Positions 24,701 to 39,700 of a stretch of DNA of 64,000 nt are shown here, piece by piece; within the stretch, counting starts at the first letter, position 1, and each line of letters begins with the position of its first letter. The translations under genes were made by a program, and so were the position numbers. This DNA comes from Opisthocomus hoazin (lineage: Eukaryota > Chordata > Aves > Opisthocomiformes > Opisthocomidae). The notes beneath the pieces were generated by a model. That model was not told the origin of the DNA. It was given only the letters and a program-made list of their open reading frames with translations, and made no database searches. The DNA lies in the NCBI RefSeq assembly GCF_030867145.1, contig NC_134454.1:52741830-52805829 (forward strand). Direction: 5' to 3'.

Positions 24701-27700
24701 GAAGCTGTGTGCCTACCACCCTGCCGTGTATGGGGAGCGGGAATATTGCAACATGCTCTACAACCCTGCAATACTTCATCCACACACCTTATTTTCAGTT
24801 GACAATGTCATCACAGTAACTTACAATACAGCAGCATGCCCATTGCTCGTTGTGGCCCATACAGAAATTGGTGGGCATTTCTGTTTTCCAAACAAACAAA
24901 GCAAATGTAACAGATTCCAGGAAAAACTATTTTGTTCCATACATCTCTGTATCATGACAGGCTTTTGTTTTTCTTCTGCTTAAATCAGCTCATAGGTATT
25001 AAGTGGTGGAGAAACTAGTATCCACAGCAGGGTCAAAAATAACTGCAGACGTTATCACAGTACTATTTTCATCAAGTGCCCAGCCAGAGGCAGTTGCAGT
25101 ACTTATTAGGTATACCCTAAACCTGTTGTTCCTCAATGCCCAGGTAATACATAACTCAGACCATCACTCACTTCAGATTCTGGCTTAGAGTACATGGCAC
25201 GTGTATTACTATCACTAATTAAAATGACCTGGTAACTTCTCCTTATCAGCCTTGTTCCAAAAGCAGCATTATACATGTGATTTACTTTGCAGAAAGAAAG
25301 ATGAGGTACTTAAACTTTCTGCAATCACAGACAACCCCCACACGACAAAACTACTGCTTACTTAAGAAGTTCATATCCACAATATTCAGGCATCTACATG
25401 AGAAGAGAAGCAGCAGGAGTTACTGCTCACCTTGATCCTGCTGACAGCTTCCTGAGCCTGCATCATTCTCACATTCTTGGAGGGAGTTTTATCAGAAAGG
25501 AGCTGAGTTGAGCCAAGGTAATTGGCAGCAAAAATGATTCCATCAATTAAGTCTTCAGGATCGCAAGGTCCAGGAACTGTAACAAAGCAAATCAATCGCT
25601 GAAAAAAATCATGCTGGACCATGGCAAAACAGCAGCACTCTGACATCCTGAGCCTGCACCTCATGGCTGCAATTCCTCCTCTGAAATACTTCAGTTTAGC
25701 AAGTTGATATGGTAACCAGTACTTTCAAAGGTACAAAACACCAAGCGAACGCTCTCAACCTCTCTCCAGCAAAAGCTGTAACTGTTAATCCAGACTCTCT
25801 CTCACAACAGCTCATTCTTTTGTGAACATGGATCACCTTGCAGCAAAATAGTCTCTGTGGGTTTTCACTGTAATAAAGGGACAGACAGTTACTCAGCTTG
25901 CCCCTCATCCCGCAAAACCAGCCTTGCAATTCTAAAACCATCAGTCACAAACAGAAGGAGGAAGGGTGCAATTTAATAACAGCCATCAGCCACCTGCTCA
26001 CTTGTGTGTTAGCTGCAGTTAGTGCGACAGGCAGAGGAACGCCCCTGGAAATGCTTTACAGGTACGACACGTCTCCCCTTACCAAAAAGACTGATTGCCC
26101 AATTAAGCAAAGTACTTCTATGCCATAGATTTCTAAAAATCATTCTTCGTCTCAACAAGGATACTGAGGTAAAGTACAGAGTTAAACAAAAAATGTTCAA
26201 TACAGAGCATGGGATGTCCTGACAGCAAAACAACTCTCCCACAGACCTTACTATCAACGATACCACAGATTCTTAATGAGCTGACTCCCATAAACTTCTG
26301 TGGAAAGTCAGAGGGTGGTGAAGCATTCACTGCCTAACAGTGCAAACCCTTACAAAGCAGCTTTTATGATCTGTAAGTGTTTTGGTGTTTGGCAATTATA
26401 TCTAAAAATTGTGTACATAAAAAAGTTCTATTTTAACACCTTGCTACATGTTAAAGTTGTCATGATCCAACAGAGAGGCTGGTCAACCTAAGAAGATGCC
26501 TGTTTTCTTACAAGTAAGGAAAAACAATCGATGTCAAGACAAGTGAAAATGCAAATCATCTTAAAGAATGCTAATGGTAAAAGTGTCCACATTTTGTCAC
26601 CAAAAAAAAAAACCCTACCCTGTATTTAGGTTTGCCTTTTTTTCCTCTGGCTCCAGAGAAATGCAAGTCATTAAGATTAAAATAAGAGAAGAAAGAGCTA
26701 GAGGTAAGTATTACACTGAAACGATGCACACAGACAGAAGTAGATGTACAAATCTTATGAGCAAGCTTGTCTCCTTTACGGGTTCTTTAAATATGAAAAT
26801 TTATGACTAGTAATTTTAAAATGCTCATCTTCAGTGTGCAGAATTTGTTCAGCTACTATGTATATGGAAAGCTCTCAAAATGAACAAGTCACAAGTACAT
26901 GACCCAAAGAAATGGATTTTTTTCCTTAGGAACATCTATGCATCTGGAAGTACTACATATCTGCACAATCTTCCAGTCCTGAAACCACACAGCATTTTAA
27001 GTGTTGCTATCTGTTACTCTACAGGTCAAGGACTTTTCACCACTTCCACCACCTCACCATAAAGGGTACAAAACACTGTATGGTACAATTTCTAATCAAA
27101 ACACAAAACCCACAAATATAGACTGACAAAGGTGTAGATAAGACTCCCAGAAGGAAGCATATTAAAACCAAAAAAGGTATGTGCTCTATTTTCATCTGAG
27201 GTGAACTCACAGACAGTACTGCTTTTTATTACCTCTGACAATGAAATTATTATGTGAACGAAAGTGTAGCATAGGGGCTAGCAAGTTTTTCTTGGACTGC
27301 TAGTGTATTAAAATGGAAAAACTGTTTTTCTAAGGAATTTTGCACTGGAACAAGGTTTAAATGTATTTTAGTGGCAATTTTTTTTTTTTTTTTTAAGGAA
27401 GGGAGGATTACATAAGATAGCCCTTGATAGGCAGGGCTACCACTAGGAGATGAATTTCAGTTCTAAGAGAGATCCTTCAGTACAGCAAAATTCCAAAGCT
27501 CAGCTAGTTGCAAAACAATATATGAAATTTATGTCAGTTGACCTGCTGGCCACAGATTCCAAAATATGCAGCTCATACACTGAAGACTAATAGTGATCAA
27601 TTTGTAGTCTAAAGAGGATGATCACATATTTGTTTAAACACAGCACACTATAAATCAATCCAAGGAGTTCCCAGACAGTCCAAATGATGTATCACATCAA

Positions 27701-30700
27701 CTGTATTTCTGGCATTTCATCAAGCATATGGAACAACCGCTGTCAGGGGAAAACAAATGAAACTTTGAATTTTCTGCTTCTGTCGTTCACTCATAACAAA
27801 ATAACTGGGTTTTACAGCATGCAGTCTTCCTGTATACACAGGATGCAGACTCAGACAAAAGGTAACAGCAGTTCATGTAGCAGCTAACTCGCTTTTTCAC
27901 ATTGTTCTGAATAAATTTAGCAGTAGTACAGGCGCAAGCTTAACTCTAAAACAGGAAGCACTATTTAATTAGAGGACAAGTAGCTGCAAAGCAGTGCAGA
28001 TTTTCTCTGGCAGGCCTGCCAATTAATCCAATTAATTCAATTCTGCTAATTAATCCAGCTGAGATTGGATTGAGCCTGCCAATTGAAATCAGTGCTGGAG
28101 AAAGCACTACATTCTTCTTGCCTAAACTATTTTCCTTGTCCACACACATTCATGTGTTGTGTAAATGCCATGAAAAAAATCAGTAGTGTTTTAAGGGATA
28201 CTGATTAAAAAAAACAGTGGAACTGAGACAGAAACTATGAAGGAAACGCTAAAAAATAAAAGCTCCATGTTTCTGAACTTCTGAAAGAGCACAGTAGGAT
28301 TCAGCTCAGGTTCCAGACTGGACACAATTTAATCTAAATCACTATACCCAACTAGCAGCTTTCCTATTCAGAAAAAAAAAAAAAAAAAAGAAAAAAAAAT
28401 TATACAGTATAAATATTGGAGGTTTTTGCATATGAAAAAGATTTAGAAATTGTAGAACTATCTTACCTTCAACATAGGTTGGAAATGAAGCCAAGCTTTT
28501 TCTGGACTGTAATTAAGACAAAAAGGATTTCAAACAGAACAGAGCATGCACAAATACGCATTAAAAACTTCTCCATGCCAAAAAAATAAAGAAGTCATAG
28601 TTATTACCAGAGGAAGAGCACTATTTATTAAGATTTATTATTACATTTAGTATTTTCAAACTCTAAGCGCCTACTAGAGATAAATTCAATGTATTCCATT
28701 TGTGTCTTTAACTATCAGACAACATGCTAGGCCCAGTTTTCAGTTACTTGTTCGTGTTCAATAGTATATTAACTGTCTACCAATAGGTGCTCCACTTTTA
28801 CTAATCAAGAAGTATGTAGGGAAATATATCTCAAAGACACTGGATCTTCCAACTACAAATAAACACATGCAGGAATATATAAAATTAGGCTACACTGTTA
28901 TTATTCATGACTGAAACCATCAGCCCAGTCAGTTATTTAACCACAAACTTATGTTATTCATTAACCAATTTCTGTTATTCATTAGTACCGTTCTTACATG
29001 TATCCCTCAGATTAATGCAGCCTAAAAAACTTTCTAAATTTTACCAGGTTAGGTAGCAACCTCTTTTCTGTGGAGTAGCTGACTTCACTAACACCTCACC
29101 ACCAACAATGTTTACACTGTATAAAGCACAAAACCACATCTCATAGCTTGAATTTTGTAAAAGGTGAACAAATGAAAAAAATCTTGACTTGCACATGTAA
29201 ATACACAGTCTAAAGAAAGACCTTACTTTCAACTGCAATTTTATGTGAAAGGCTGTGGCTAACACTTCAAACACCCGAAAGCTACAGCTTTCAGTGAGTA
29301 AGACTTGCCGTTTATCAAAGAAAATTCTGTATGGCAATATACAGATGGTAACAGGTATACTGAAATATCTGCTGCTATTATATGTGTTACAGGTAAGAAT
29401 TTTGCATAGTCCAAGGATCACAAAACTTCAATGAATCTGCAACTGCCTGTACTAGCAGTAACTCCTCCAATGACTGCTTAATACAGTTTTATTACAAGAA
29501 AATCTATATATGATCAGAATAATGCATAATATCTTACAAGATTTTCAGTATATTTCCAGTCAACAGTCATTGAAATATATGCCAAATTATTTTCCTTTAT
29601 GATGGGCAACTTACTACGTTCTGTGTATTAGTGGAAAAAACAGGTAAACTAAGCAGGTCACAGTTATGTGACAGGTTGAGTGACTAACTCCAGGGAGTGT
29701 TTACCTTTGTAACAAATAGAAAAGCGATGTAATATTTTTCAGTCAATGATGTTCATCTTGCTACAAAACAAAACAACTTGTGAAATAAGAACAAAAGGTG
29801 TGTGACACAGACAGCACAGCCTTTAAGTACTTGCTGCTCCTTATGAAAATGACTAAACTGTACTGCAAAACCAAGAAAGCTGTCATTCAGAGATTGTACT
29901 GGAATAAATAAAGATGTCAATAAACAACTATCTCCTGCTGTCAAACCATTTAAGCTGCTGTGAGGACACCGACATGCCTTTTCAGATCTGTGGCTTTCAT
30001 CTCTGCAGATGAACGTTTTTACTGGACCACCTACCCACACTACCTGTGAGCACATCTTAAAAACTGGAATGAGTAGCACCTTGTTTGTTTCTTCCTTCGT
30101 GTACGTTTATCAATATCTAAAAGCTTTTAAAAATTAGCATATATATGAAATGACAAAATCTCTACTAAAGAAAGCTAAAAGCTTTAACAAGCTAACAATA
30201 TAGCAGATGAAGATTTAATGCCACAATCAACTGTTGCAGGCTTTAGCACAAGAGAAACTGAGTTTCTTACGTCTTTTGAAACCTCTCATTATTTTCGAAA
30301 TGCAAATACAGACTGGCACAAAGACATACACGTTACAAGCTTTTTTATCCCTGTATAGTAGCAAAAGAAAAAAAGAAAGAATGGATTACTAATTAGCATT
30401 TCAATTTTAACCAGTATCTCCAGTTACAGTAGATCAGTTTTTTTCATTGTGGAAGATAACTCATGCATTGCCATCAGTAACAATACAGCATCATGTTAGA
30501 CTAGTTTCCAGATTTGTTTCAAGTTTAAAAAACAAAAAGCAAATAAGCCAAATATTTGCAGATTTTTCTGTTTACAGAGCCAGCCATTCTATACCAATCC
30601 AAATACTTTTATGTCAAATGATTGTCTTTTCACACTGCGAGAAGTTCTACTCACACTTCTCATTTGGTGTTGGTGGAACTACTGCAGTGCAAAAAGTTGC

Positions 30701-33700
30701 CAGGTGAGAGAGGAAAAAAAAACAAAAGAAAAAAGGAAGTACGTATTTAGCTCTTTATTTTGAGGAGCCTGGAGTCAGGAACTGAATTCTGACTGTGAAT
30801 CACTGGCAGGTGAGTTTCTACAATGACAAAACATTAAGCAGCATAAATTACTACCTAATTAATTTTCTTTAAGGAAGCTTTTTAATCCGGCTAAGAAATA
30901 TTATTTTTTTTTGCAGGCAGACATTCTGCATTGAAAAAAGAAATCAGCTTCTTCCTTTTGCCTCTAACACAGAGGTGAGGATGGCCGTTCGGTAAATCAA
31001 TACCTCCCAACCTGTTAAACAGATTTCATGGCAGCAGAACACAGAGTCAGAAATGCCATGATAAACAGTCTTAAGCAAATTAGAGGTTCAGTCAGACAGC
31101 CAGGCAAGCACAGAGGAAAGGAGCTACAAATCAGATTTTCAAGTTTGTTGCAATTTTGGAAGAAGAGAAGGGATTGCACAGGTACAAGGGGGAAAGGAAA
31201 ATAAAAAGGCATAAAAGGCATAAAATGCCACAATAAATGTGGCATTTAGAAAGATTTCACTCTACCTCTTTATTAGTGGAGGCCTCTGCTGTACTGCAGA
31301 CATCCTGGTGATGTTGCCTACTTGACGATTCAGCACCCCGAGGTGAAGAGGAATCTGGAGATGGAGACTAAGCATGACAAGAAAAATAAACAATAGTCTG
31401 AGTGACCAATGTACAAACCATTCTTTCATCTTTTCCTCTAACTTGGCAGTGGAAATAATAGATGAGGGGGGAGGGGAAGAAACTAGACAAACACTTTTTT
31501 CATGTTGTAACCCTTGCTTTTTATCATAATAATCATGCATCAGTCTCTCATTGGACTTATTCTGAGCAGCTCAATCATTTTAAAAACATCTGTGTTTATG
31601 TGTCAGTAAGGTATGAAATGAAGCAGTTAGAAAAATAAAAAGTTGTACTCAGCGACAAGCAACAGTTAGCCAAAAAGTGTCATAAAATTGTATTTTTGCA
31701 AGGTGAATGGAGTATCGTCTGATATTGGTATTAGGCCAACTACTTACTGTCAGCATTCAACTAAGCTGCAGTTACAGGACTTTCAGTTGCAAAAGTACAT
31801 GCTTGTTGCATGCAGGCAAATGACTGTGAGCTTACTGAAGGCTGCAGGCAATGCAGACCGATGTTCCAAGATCTGACATTGTGGGAAAGATAAACTCGCT
31901 AAGTAGTAAGGTGTGATGGGAGACAGGTGACTTGACCATGATCAGAACACAGGGATTCAGCTAAAGATTGCTTAGCTGTCAAATTGGGGAGAGTAAAGAA
32001 AAGACTCCAGTTTCGTCATAAGCACACATGCTGTCAGGTATAACTAACCTGAAGTGCTAAACTAAGCAGAGGCAGGCTGAAGACATTGTCCATAAATGTT
32101 ATTCCATCATCTTAGAAAACAACTTTTATAAATTGTGCAAAGCCATACTAATGTGTTCAAGGACTTATGAATATATTCAAGGACTACTCAATACCAGCAT
32201 AATCAAGGACTGTGATTCCTCATCCTAGATACAGTGCAAACTTAGAAAATATTTCACAGTTTGTGCTATGGTCTTAGCATCATACATGCTGTCTAGACCA
32301 GATTTCTCCTTTTTCTCCCTTCATCGTAAACAATTCAGTGGAGAAACTGTCTTTCCAGTCATGTCCTAGTCATTCATGATGACCAAGAATGTCACAGCAG
32401 AAAAACAAAGGGAACAGCGTAGAAACATGGCATTGTGGAATATCTAGATCTATGTGATCCATAAGCAAGTATCTTGGTAAAGTGAAAGAATACTCTAATC
32501 ATAGGCAATTCCTAAAGAATGCTGGTGACACTAAAAAGCTGTAGCAAGGTATCTGAAGTCCAGAGCAGGGCGGACTGGTATGGGGGTATGACACAAGAAC
32601 ACTTGAGTGTTGAATTAATGAAGCTGACCGAAATGAAAGACAGTACACAATTTCCACCCAGTAGGCATTTTTTAAAGGCAGATCTGAAGGAAATACCTGC
32701 AAAACAAGCCAGTGTGCATGCCAGAATGTGAACCCTCAAAGGAAGGTTTAACATTTAGCTATGCAAGCTGAGTGCTTAGCCCAGCAGCCCTGGCATTCTA
32801 CACTCTCGTTTGACATAGGGAGTTTGGCCCTAGCTTTGCTAGCTCCACATTCATCACTGATGGTGAAATAGTCAAATACTATTCTTCTGGTTTCATAAAC
32901 AATTACATTACAGCGCTTTTTTCTAAGACAATGAGTTATACCGGAAAAGGGCTACATTTCCAGTCTCTGAGTGGTGGCAGTTCCAACGCAGGAGTCCCCT
33001 CCTGCTATGCCTCAAATCCAGCCGAAATACTGAAATCTACGAAACAGTGTGTTTAAATAAAAAAAAAAAATCTAAGGTTTGCAAGCTTAGCTTCACAGAT
33101 ACGGAACAAAACAAGAAAACAAAATCCCCTTCTCCTCTTCTTTCTTTTTACCCTCGTTCCTTTAAAATGTATATCTTTGATAATTACTAAAAGTTAGAAT
33201 TGTAGTTAACTAATAAAGTCTTCCAAAGAGTTAAGACACAATTCCTTAAACTTCTCTCCTGGGTAAAAGCGCAGTCCTTGCATTGCCCTATAATCTTGAA
33301 TTACAGCTGCAGGGCAAAAAGGAGATGCAGCTGTGAAACCGTCCCTGACCAGATGCAGCTGTTGAATGGCCCCTAGAACACTGGCATGTGCTTGTGCCAT
33401 CAGACTGAAGGACAGCTCATTGCACAGCTGGCATTCGCCCAGGAACTGTGGGAGAGACGCAGGCTCCCCTTTTTTACTGTGTAACTACCAGAGTCTCTGT
33501 GCCACAGCGACTCAACTGCACAAATGGCAACTCCTGCTTACTTAAGGAAGCATCCTCACAGTGCGCACATTCCCAATAGTTACATAATAATTTCTGTGTA
33601 AGGATTAAACGCAAAAGGTACACAATCCTAGCAACCTAATAATGACATCGGGATATCGTAGGATTGACCTATAAACAGTAAACAAACAAACAAAGTAAAG

Positions 33701-36700
33701 CATATCATATTTTAGCATCAAATGTTTCCACACACACACAAAAAAAGTTGTTTAACATGCCTGGAAGTTCTCATACTCACACACTAAGGTGGTAACAATA
33801 AATGAGTTCATTTAAACAAGTTGGCTTTTGACACTAAGAAATTTTGTAGCATTTAAAACATATTAACAGTCACTCCAGTAGCACTACAAATACCTTTACT
33901 CAGTTATTTTCATCTACAAGTATTAGAACTAAGCAACCATCAAAATGATCACACAGCTTTCCATGTGCTCTGTTTGAATGCGTGCTAAAACTTTTCTGGA
34001 GGAAAAAACCCCAGTACTGAAGCTACCAAACCCAAATATCAAACATCCTACAAAGTTTGCTGCATGACATGACAGAAGAGCTGCCCCCAAAAACATCTGT
34101 GCAAAAATATTCAGTCTTTGAAGAATAAACACTCGATTCTCTTCTGCATCAAAATGCATTTTGAGAGGTATCGTACACAACGCATAAGGAACGAAGGCAG
34201 TCACTGCAATAACAAGAAATATTTTGATACGTCATGGTGGACAGAACTTGCATAGCCACTCAAAACACTAAAACTGAAGTCTAAAATAAATGCTTAGTGA
34301 CTGCTTCCTTGTCTGCTAACAAAACAAGTTTTAGAAGCCTAACAAAAATGCTATCAGAACAAACATAGTACGTTCACACAAAGCATGCTGTTATTACATA
34401 GACAGGTCCATCAATGGAATTGCAAAGCATTTTCTTAAGTGCAGCAATAAAGAAGTACAAGTTACCCCATTTCTCCTCCTGAATACCTACTTACATTTTT
34501 CTTACGATACTCGACCTGGTACATCCAAAAATTCTCCATCGCAGTTTTGGCTTTCTTTGACTCTAACAAACATGCAACCCACTCCACCTGAGAAACCTTC
34601 CTTGCTATTGTGCAGGCAGGTTTAGTAACAGAACTTGTAACAGGAGAGGACTGTGTTGCATCCTGTTGCGTCTAACCTATCCAGGTCAACCCAGCTGGAT
34701 AACTGAACAGCTCATGAAGACAACGTAACTGACATTGAAACATCTTCAAATACAATCACCTGCTCTTGCTTTATAAAAGCAGTGCTGTTTCACCTGCTTT
34801 TCATATAAGCAGCAGTTTGTTCCACAAGACTATAAGCTTGAGCTTCACACCATCACACAACAAGACTACAATTGAGGGGATGAAATAAAAAAAATACTTC
34901 AGCAATGTAAGATTCGCTTAAACAAAAGGCCATTACATACATTACACTAATGCCCACCTACTGGCTTCTTGGCAGAGGAATGGCAAATACAGTCTTTCTG
35001 TACATTAGCTCAGAGGAGACAACTGGATAAAGCAAGGCTTTGAAATTCATTTTATTTCAGTGATAAAAAGTCTTCTGACAGGTACCCGTACACACTAGGC
35101 AAAGGTCAAAACACTGTGACATATTCAGGTCCAACATGCAAGTATAGTCAGATGCATAATTTAACAAGCACCGCCCAGTACAGCACAACTATGGCAGTAA
35201 TCTCCTAGGTTTTAGCACAACTATGTTGTGGCAGAATATCTACTGTTATTTGAACAGTTCAAATTCAATTCACTAAAATGTAGACTGAGACCATCAACGT
35301 ATGTTCATAGCTTTTTGATGGCCTAACGTACCCATGAAGAATGGGGCTGAAAGCTAATTTTCCTTACAATATAACGGGTCATCATTACTGGCTGTCTTTG
35401 TTTAAGTTGCTTTAACTACAGTGTTAAAAACGGAGGTTTTGAAAAAATAAAACCAGCTCAGAAGTATTGTACACATATATGCTTACCGTGGCAATTTAAT
35501 TTATAACTGTAACACAAGGATGAAACTTAAGTTTGTACTGCAGTTGTGGTGTAATTGTAACTGTGGTGCAGGTGCCTCTGCACACACCCAGTGCGCCTAC
35601 CCATCAGTCTACTGCGTGGTCCAGGACCCAGCCCTGCCAGTTTGTGCACAGAGGATAAAACCAGTTGACTTGAGACAAGGTAACTCACTGAACTGCTCGC
35701 TTCAGAACAAAGTATTTGACTAATTGCTATAGGACCTCTACATACAGGAATTTCAGGCAGCCTCAGAGATTCCCCCAGCAAGCTCCTCCTGTGCACATGA
35801 CAAGTGAGAGGCACCATTCATCGATTCAGGGTGCTAACTACCATCCTGGGCAGGCACTCTGGCTGACCCAACAGCTCCCCCACATAATTTCTGCTGCAAA
35901 AATGACCAAGAAGTACACAGATAAGACACTTGACAGCAGACAACCGAAACTACTCCTGCAGACGCAGATAACATCATGTACAACAGTCCTATGTACAGTT
36001 CACACAGCAGGTGCTCTGTTTGTAGCTTAAGGTAAACTATAGCAATGGTTCACGTTGAGTTCACATAGAGTGGTCATGTAGGATCACAGACTAGCTGTAT
36101 TTAAGACCCAGGAACAAAAGCAGTTTGGAGAGTCTTAGTTTGGGCAATTTCCCCTGACCCAGCTGACAATGCCCTGCAAGGACAGAGCCTCCTGCCACTT
36201 GCCACCATCTGGACAATGACTGACAACCCCACTTGAGAGATCTGACTGTCCACACATTACACTATGAATAAACTAGCTTTTTTAAAACCAACACACTATC
36301 CATGAGTGTCTGCAAAACACCAATTAATTGTACTGAAGAACTACAGCTCAGTGAAGTTAAAAAATACAGATTTTGACCTAAGAAATAACTGTGTACCTCC
36401 ACCAGCCTTTGAAGACAGACCCACATCTGTTATTTAGTAAGTCTCAAATACAAAATAAAAACATACCTAAGAATACACAGAGGATTAGATGTGACACAAA
36501 GAAGTCTAAGTAAGCAAACAATAAATGTAACTGAGCCTGTTAGGGCAAGATGGCCCTTAATACTGGCCATTTCAAAGAGTCTCCTGGCCACATGAGTCAG
36601 CAGCAGTAACCACATAGTACCACAGTCACACTTTTTGAGCGGGTAACTTCTCTTCCAATAAAATCTTAGGCTGTACAGACTCCGACTGCCCGACAGATCA

Positions 36701-39700
36701 CACACACATGCTATGTGGGTAGGGTCTGTCCAGTAACACGCGCGCTGGATGGAAGGCTGCCAGCGCAGCAGGGCTCCTGGAAGCTGGTTCAGTGCTGGCT
36801 GTTACTCTCTCTCAAGTACCGACTTCCTTAGCTGTACTTCCACTTGAACTTCTAGTTCAAATGAAGCTTCATGTGTCAGCCTGAAAAAAGGATCCCTCCT
36901 GTGTTTTCAAAAGAGTTTAAAACTGTAACAAGTGCTGTTCTAGTTTTCAGCAGCACAGAAAAATCAGTTGAAATTGCTTCCATCTCTCAATAATTAAAAG
37001 TCAGAATAAAACAAAAAAATACATTCAAGGGGTTATGTATCCAGTGCTCACTAAGCCCATAACCCATCTCAAGTGTTTGTCTTCAAGCAGACTAATTGAC
37101 AAATTTCAGCTTTCTTCTGTGTACCTGATGAACCAGCATAAAGCTTTCTGCCCTGGATACTAAAATGTTTTTTGTTTGTTTGGTTGTATTTTTTTTTAAT
37201 GATTTTTGGCTTGGGGTTTTTAGAGTGTTTTTCTTCTGTAAAATTTTAAGACTGTGGTCTCGTATAGATGACAGAAAGATGACCTGTATTGCTTGTGTTC
37301 ACCCAATGTTTTTATAAGGTCTGCTCAGAAAAAGAAAACAATATCCTATAAATATAAACTCATCTTTATTTAATTTCTTTTCTTTCCTTTTTTTCCCCTT
37401 AGTTCATCCATTACTGAAACCTGCTTAATTATTTAAAACAGACTTCTCTATTGCCTTGTTAATAATACATTACGCCTGCTGTGGAAAAAGTGAAGCAAAT
37501 TCATCTCCATGAGAAAATCCTGCAACTGAGAACTCAAAGGTTGAAATAAAATATACATGACGAAAAAGAAAAGAGAAACAAAACAATGCAGCTCAGTTCT
37601 GTTCTACCTGAAAGCCTTGTCTTCAGCTCTGAATTTCTCCTTCACAAACCCAAACCCCCCATGTACGTGGTTTTACTTTATATTAGGGTTTATTCTAACA
37701 TTGCACTGCCTTAGGTGTCTGCAGAGAAAGAGAAACTATGAACACTGATCAGAGGGATTTGAAAAACCGAAGTCTTGGCATGTAGCAACAAAACGTCCAT
37801 GCAGATCAACAAAACTAGGCTTTCAGACCTATAACCCCACGGATAAATGAATGGGCCTCAGAAAACAGTCATGGTATTTAGTTCTGAAATCGAGAACTTC
37901 TCCCTCCATACCACTGTTTTCTCCTGATTATGGCAGAAGTGAAGCAGGCAGCCTGCTTCTTTTCTCTGAGAAGGCAGAAATATTCTTAAAATCCCAGCCA
38001 AAAAAAAAAATCTACCTGAGCTTTTGTGCCTTTCAGTGCTTTTCTCTGCAGGTCTTTGTGCTTGCACAACTAAGCAAGGCACTATTCTCAAAGCTCTATG
38101 CCCTTTTAAAGATGTTTTTTAAACCTTCTGTACGGTTTACACACCAGAATATTTAATTGTATTCTGAGATATCTGCTACACAAAACTATACTCTTTTCCA
38201 CTTGAACATGTGTTCCTCCTTAAGTCAAGGCCCATGCACTGCAGATGTCTTCTATTTAGACCTTTAAACACCATTATTTCTGTGCTTGGCTAGGCACTTT
38301 CACAGCAGGTTTCTGGTGGAGAATCTGACAGAGAAGAATGATGGGCAAGAGCTATCTAAATGGCACAGCGGCCCTCCCTTCCAGAGCGACAAGTGTGTGC
38401 ATCTAGAAGCACGCCTTTTCCAAAAGGGTATCCCCCTCCATCACTCTCAAACACTTGCGTACCATAAGCTCCATGCTGGTCTCCAGCTATGAACATTATT
38501 CCATACGATGTGAACAGATTCTGTACAGATTTGCGCTCAGAAAACCCAACCTAACTGCAGTTCCACAGTCTTTTCCGTCATGGGTCAGTTTCCTGATGTC
38601 ACATTATTGCAGTTGTGCTGTTTCGCTATTGTAGTTGAAAAACATACCCTCACAACGCCATACCCAACCGATGGTCTGATTTGGTTTAAGAATTTGTCTG
38701 AGACACAGATTTTGGAAGTATATGTCAATCATTCATATTTCATATGTGTGGCAAATGCCCTCCAAAAACTTTTACTGCATTTATTCAAAGGGCACTGAGA
38801 GAATTTTTTAGCTTTTATAAAGTACAACTTTATAAAAAGTACAACACTTTCCTTGCAAACCAGATGTCCAGACATTCTCTTATTCAGGTGAAAGCATGCA
38901 TCACTAAACCAGGCTGCACACAGCACACGACAGCAAATACTCTGCATTGTTAAATATTAAGCAGGTACTTTGATACGCTATTTATTTATTCACTGAAGTC
39001 TGCTACCTGCCTCCTACATCACAGAACCATCAGAGTTTATTACAGTAGAAGCGTCCATGGGCTGTGAGCGATCTTCTTTTTTGTATACCTACCAAACATT
39101 CATTTTCAGGAGAAATACACAGGAATGACTGAAATTCCTGGTAGATTAAACTGTGAATAAACCTGGAAATAGGGCATCTTAGAAAACAAATGGATACAGT
39201 GATCTGTAGCTTTCTTACCATCACAGTCCTTATGTGTCTTTCCTAACACTCACAACATTTGTTTCCCAAACTACTCCCAGCTGCAGGCCAGCTGAACACT
39301 TCTGGATTGTTAGCTTCTCAGAACAGTCTCTGGATACTTTCAACTAGTATTCTACCAAACATTCTGCTGTGAATGTATCATCCAAATGCTCAGCACTGAG
39401 AAGTGACAGTCGCTTTCTTGTGAAAAAAGGCAAAAGAGGTTGTCATATTTAATTAGCCTCAACTGCATATCATTCTTCTGACTCCCTGGCTTCATCGCTC
39501 TTTCATGGACAGCTCCTAGCTAAATAAAAAGTGACTGCTATTCGGATCTGAAGAGGTCTTACCAGTTTCAACTTCACATGATTCACAACACAATATGATT
39601 ACAAGTATTTTCAAAAACATTTTATCTCTAAAAACAAAATGGTTTTGTTCAAAAATAACATTGGGATAGTTTTCAAAGTAGACCTGTAAAATAACTGAAG

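Larger units (their letters stand above)
19918..25430 (-). other. APBA1: APBA1 intron 5, upstream of the microexon
   Basis: This intron of 5,513 nt holds the inverted CR1 pair (22495-23360), A/T-rich runs near 20160-20270 (plus-strand TTTG repeats and T runs) and otherwise plain sequence. Confidence 0.85.
25577..28466 (-). other. APBA1: APBA1 intron 4
   Basis: This intron of 2,890 nt includes T16 at about 27379-27394, an A18/A9 run near its 5' end and the TAAT-rich cluster at 27963-28095. No transposon was recognised. Confidence 0.85.
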
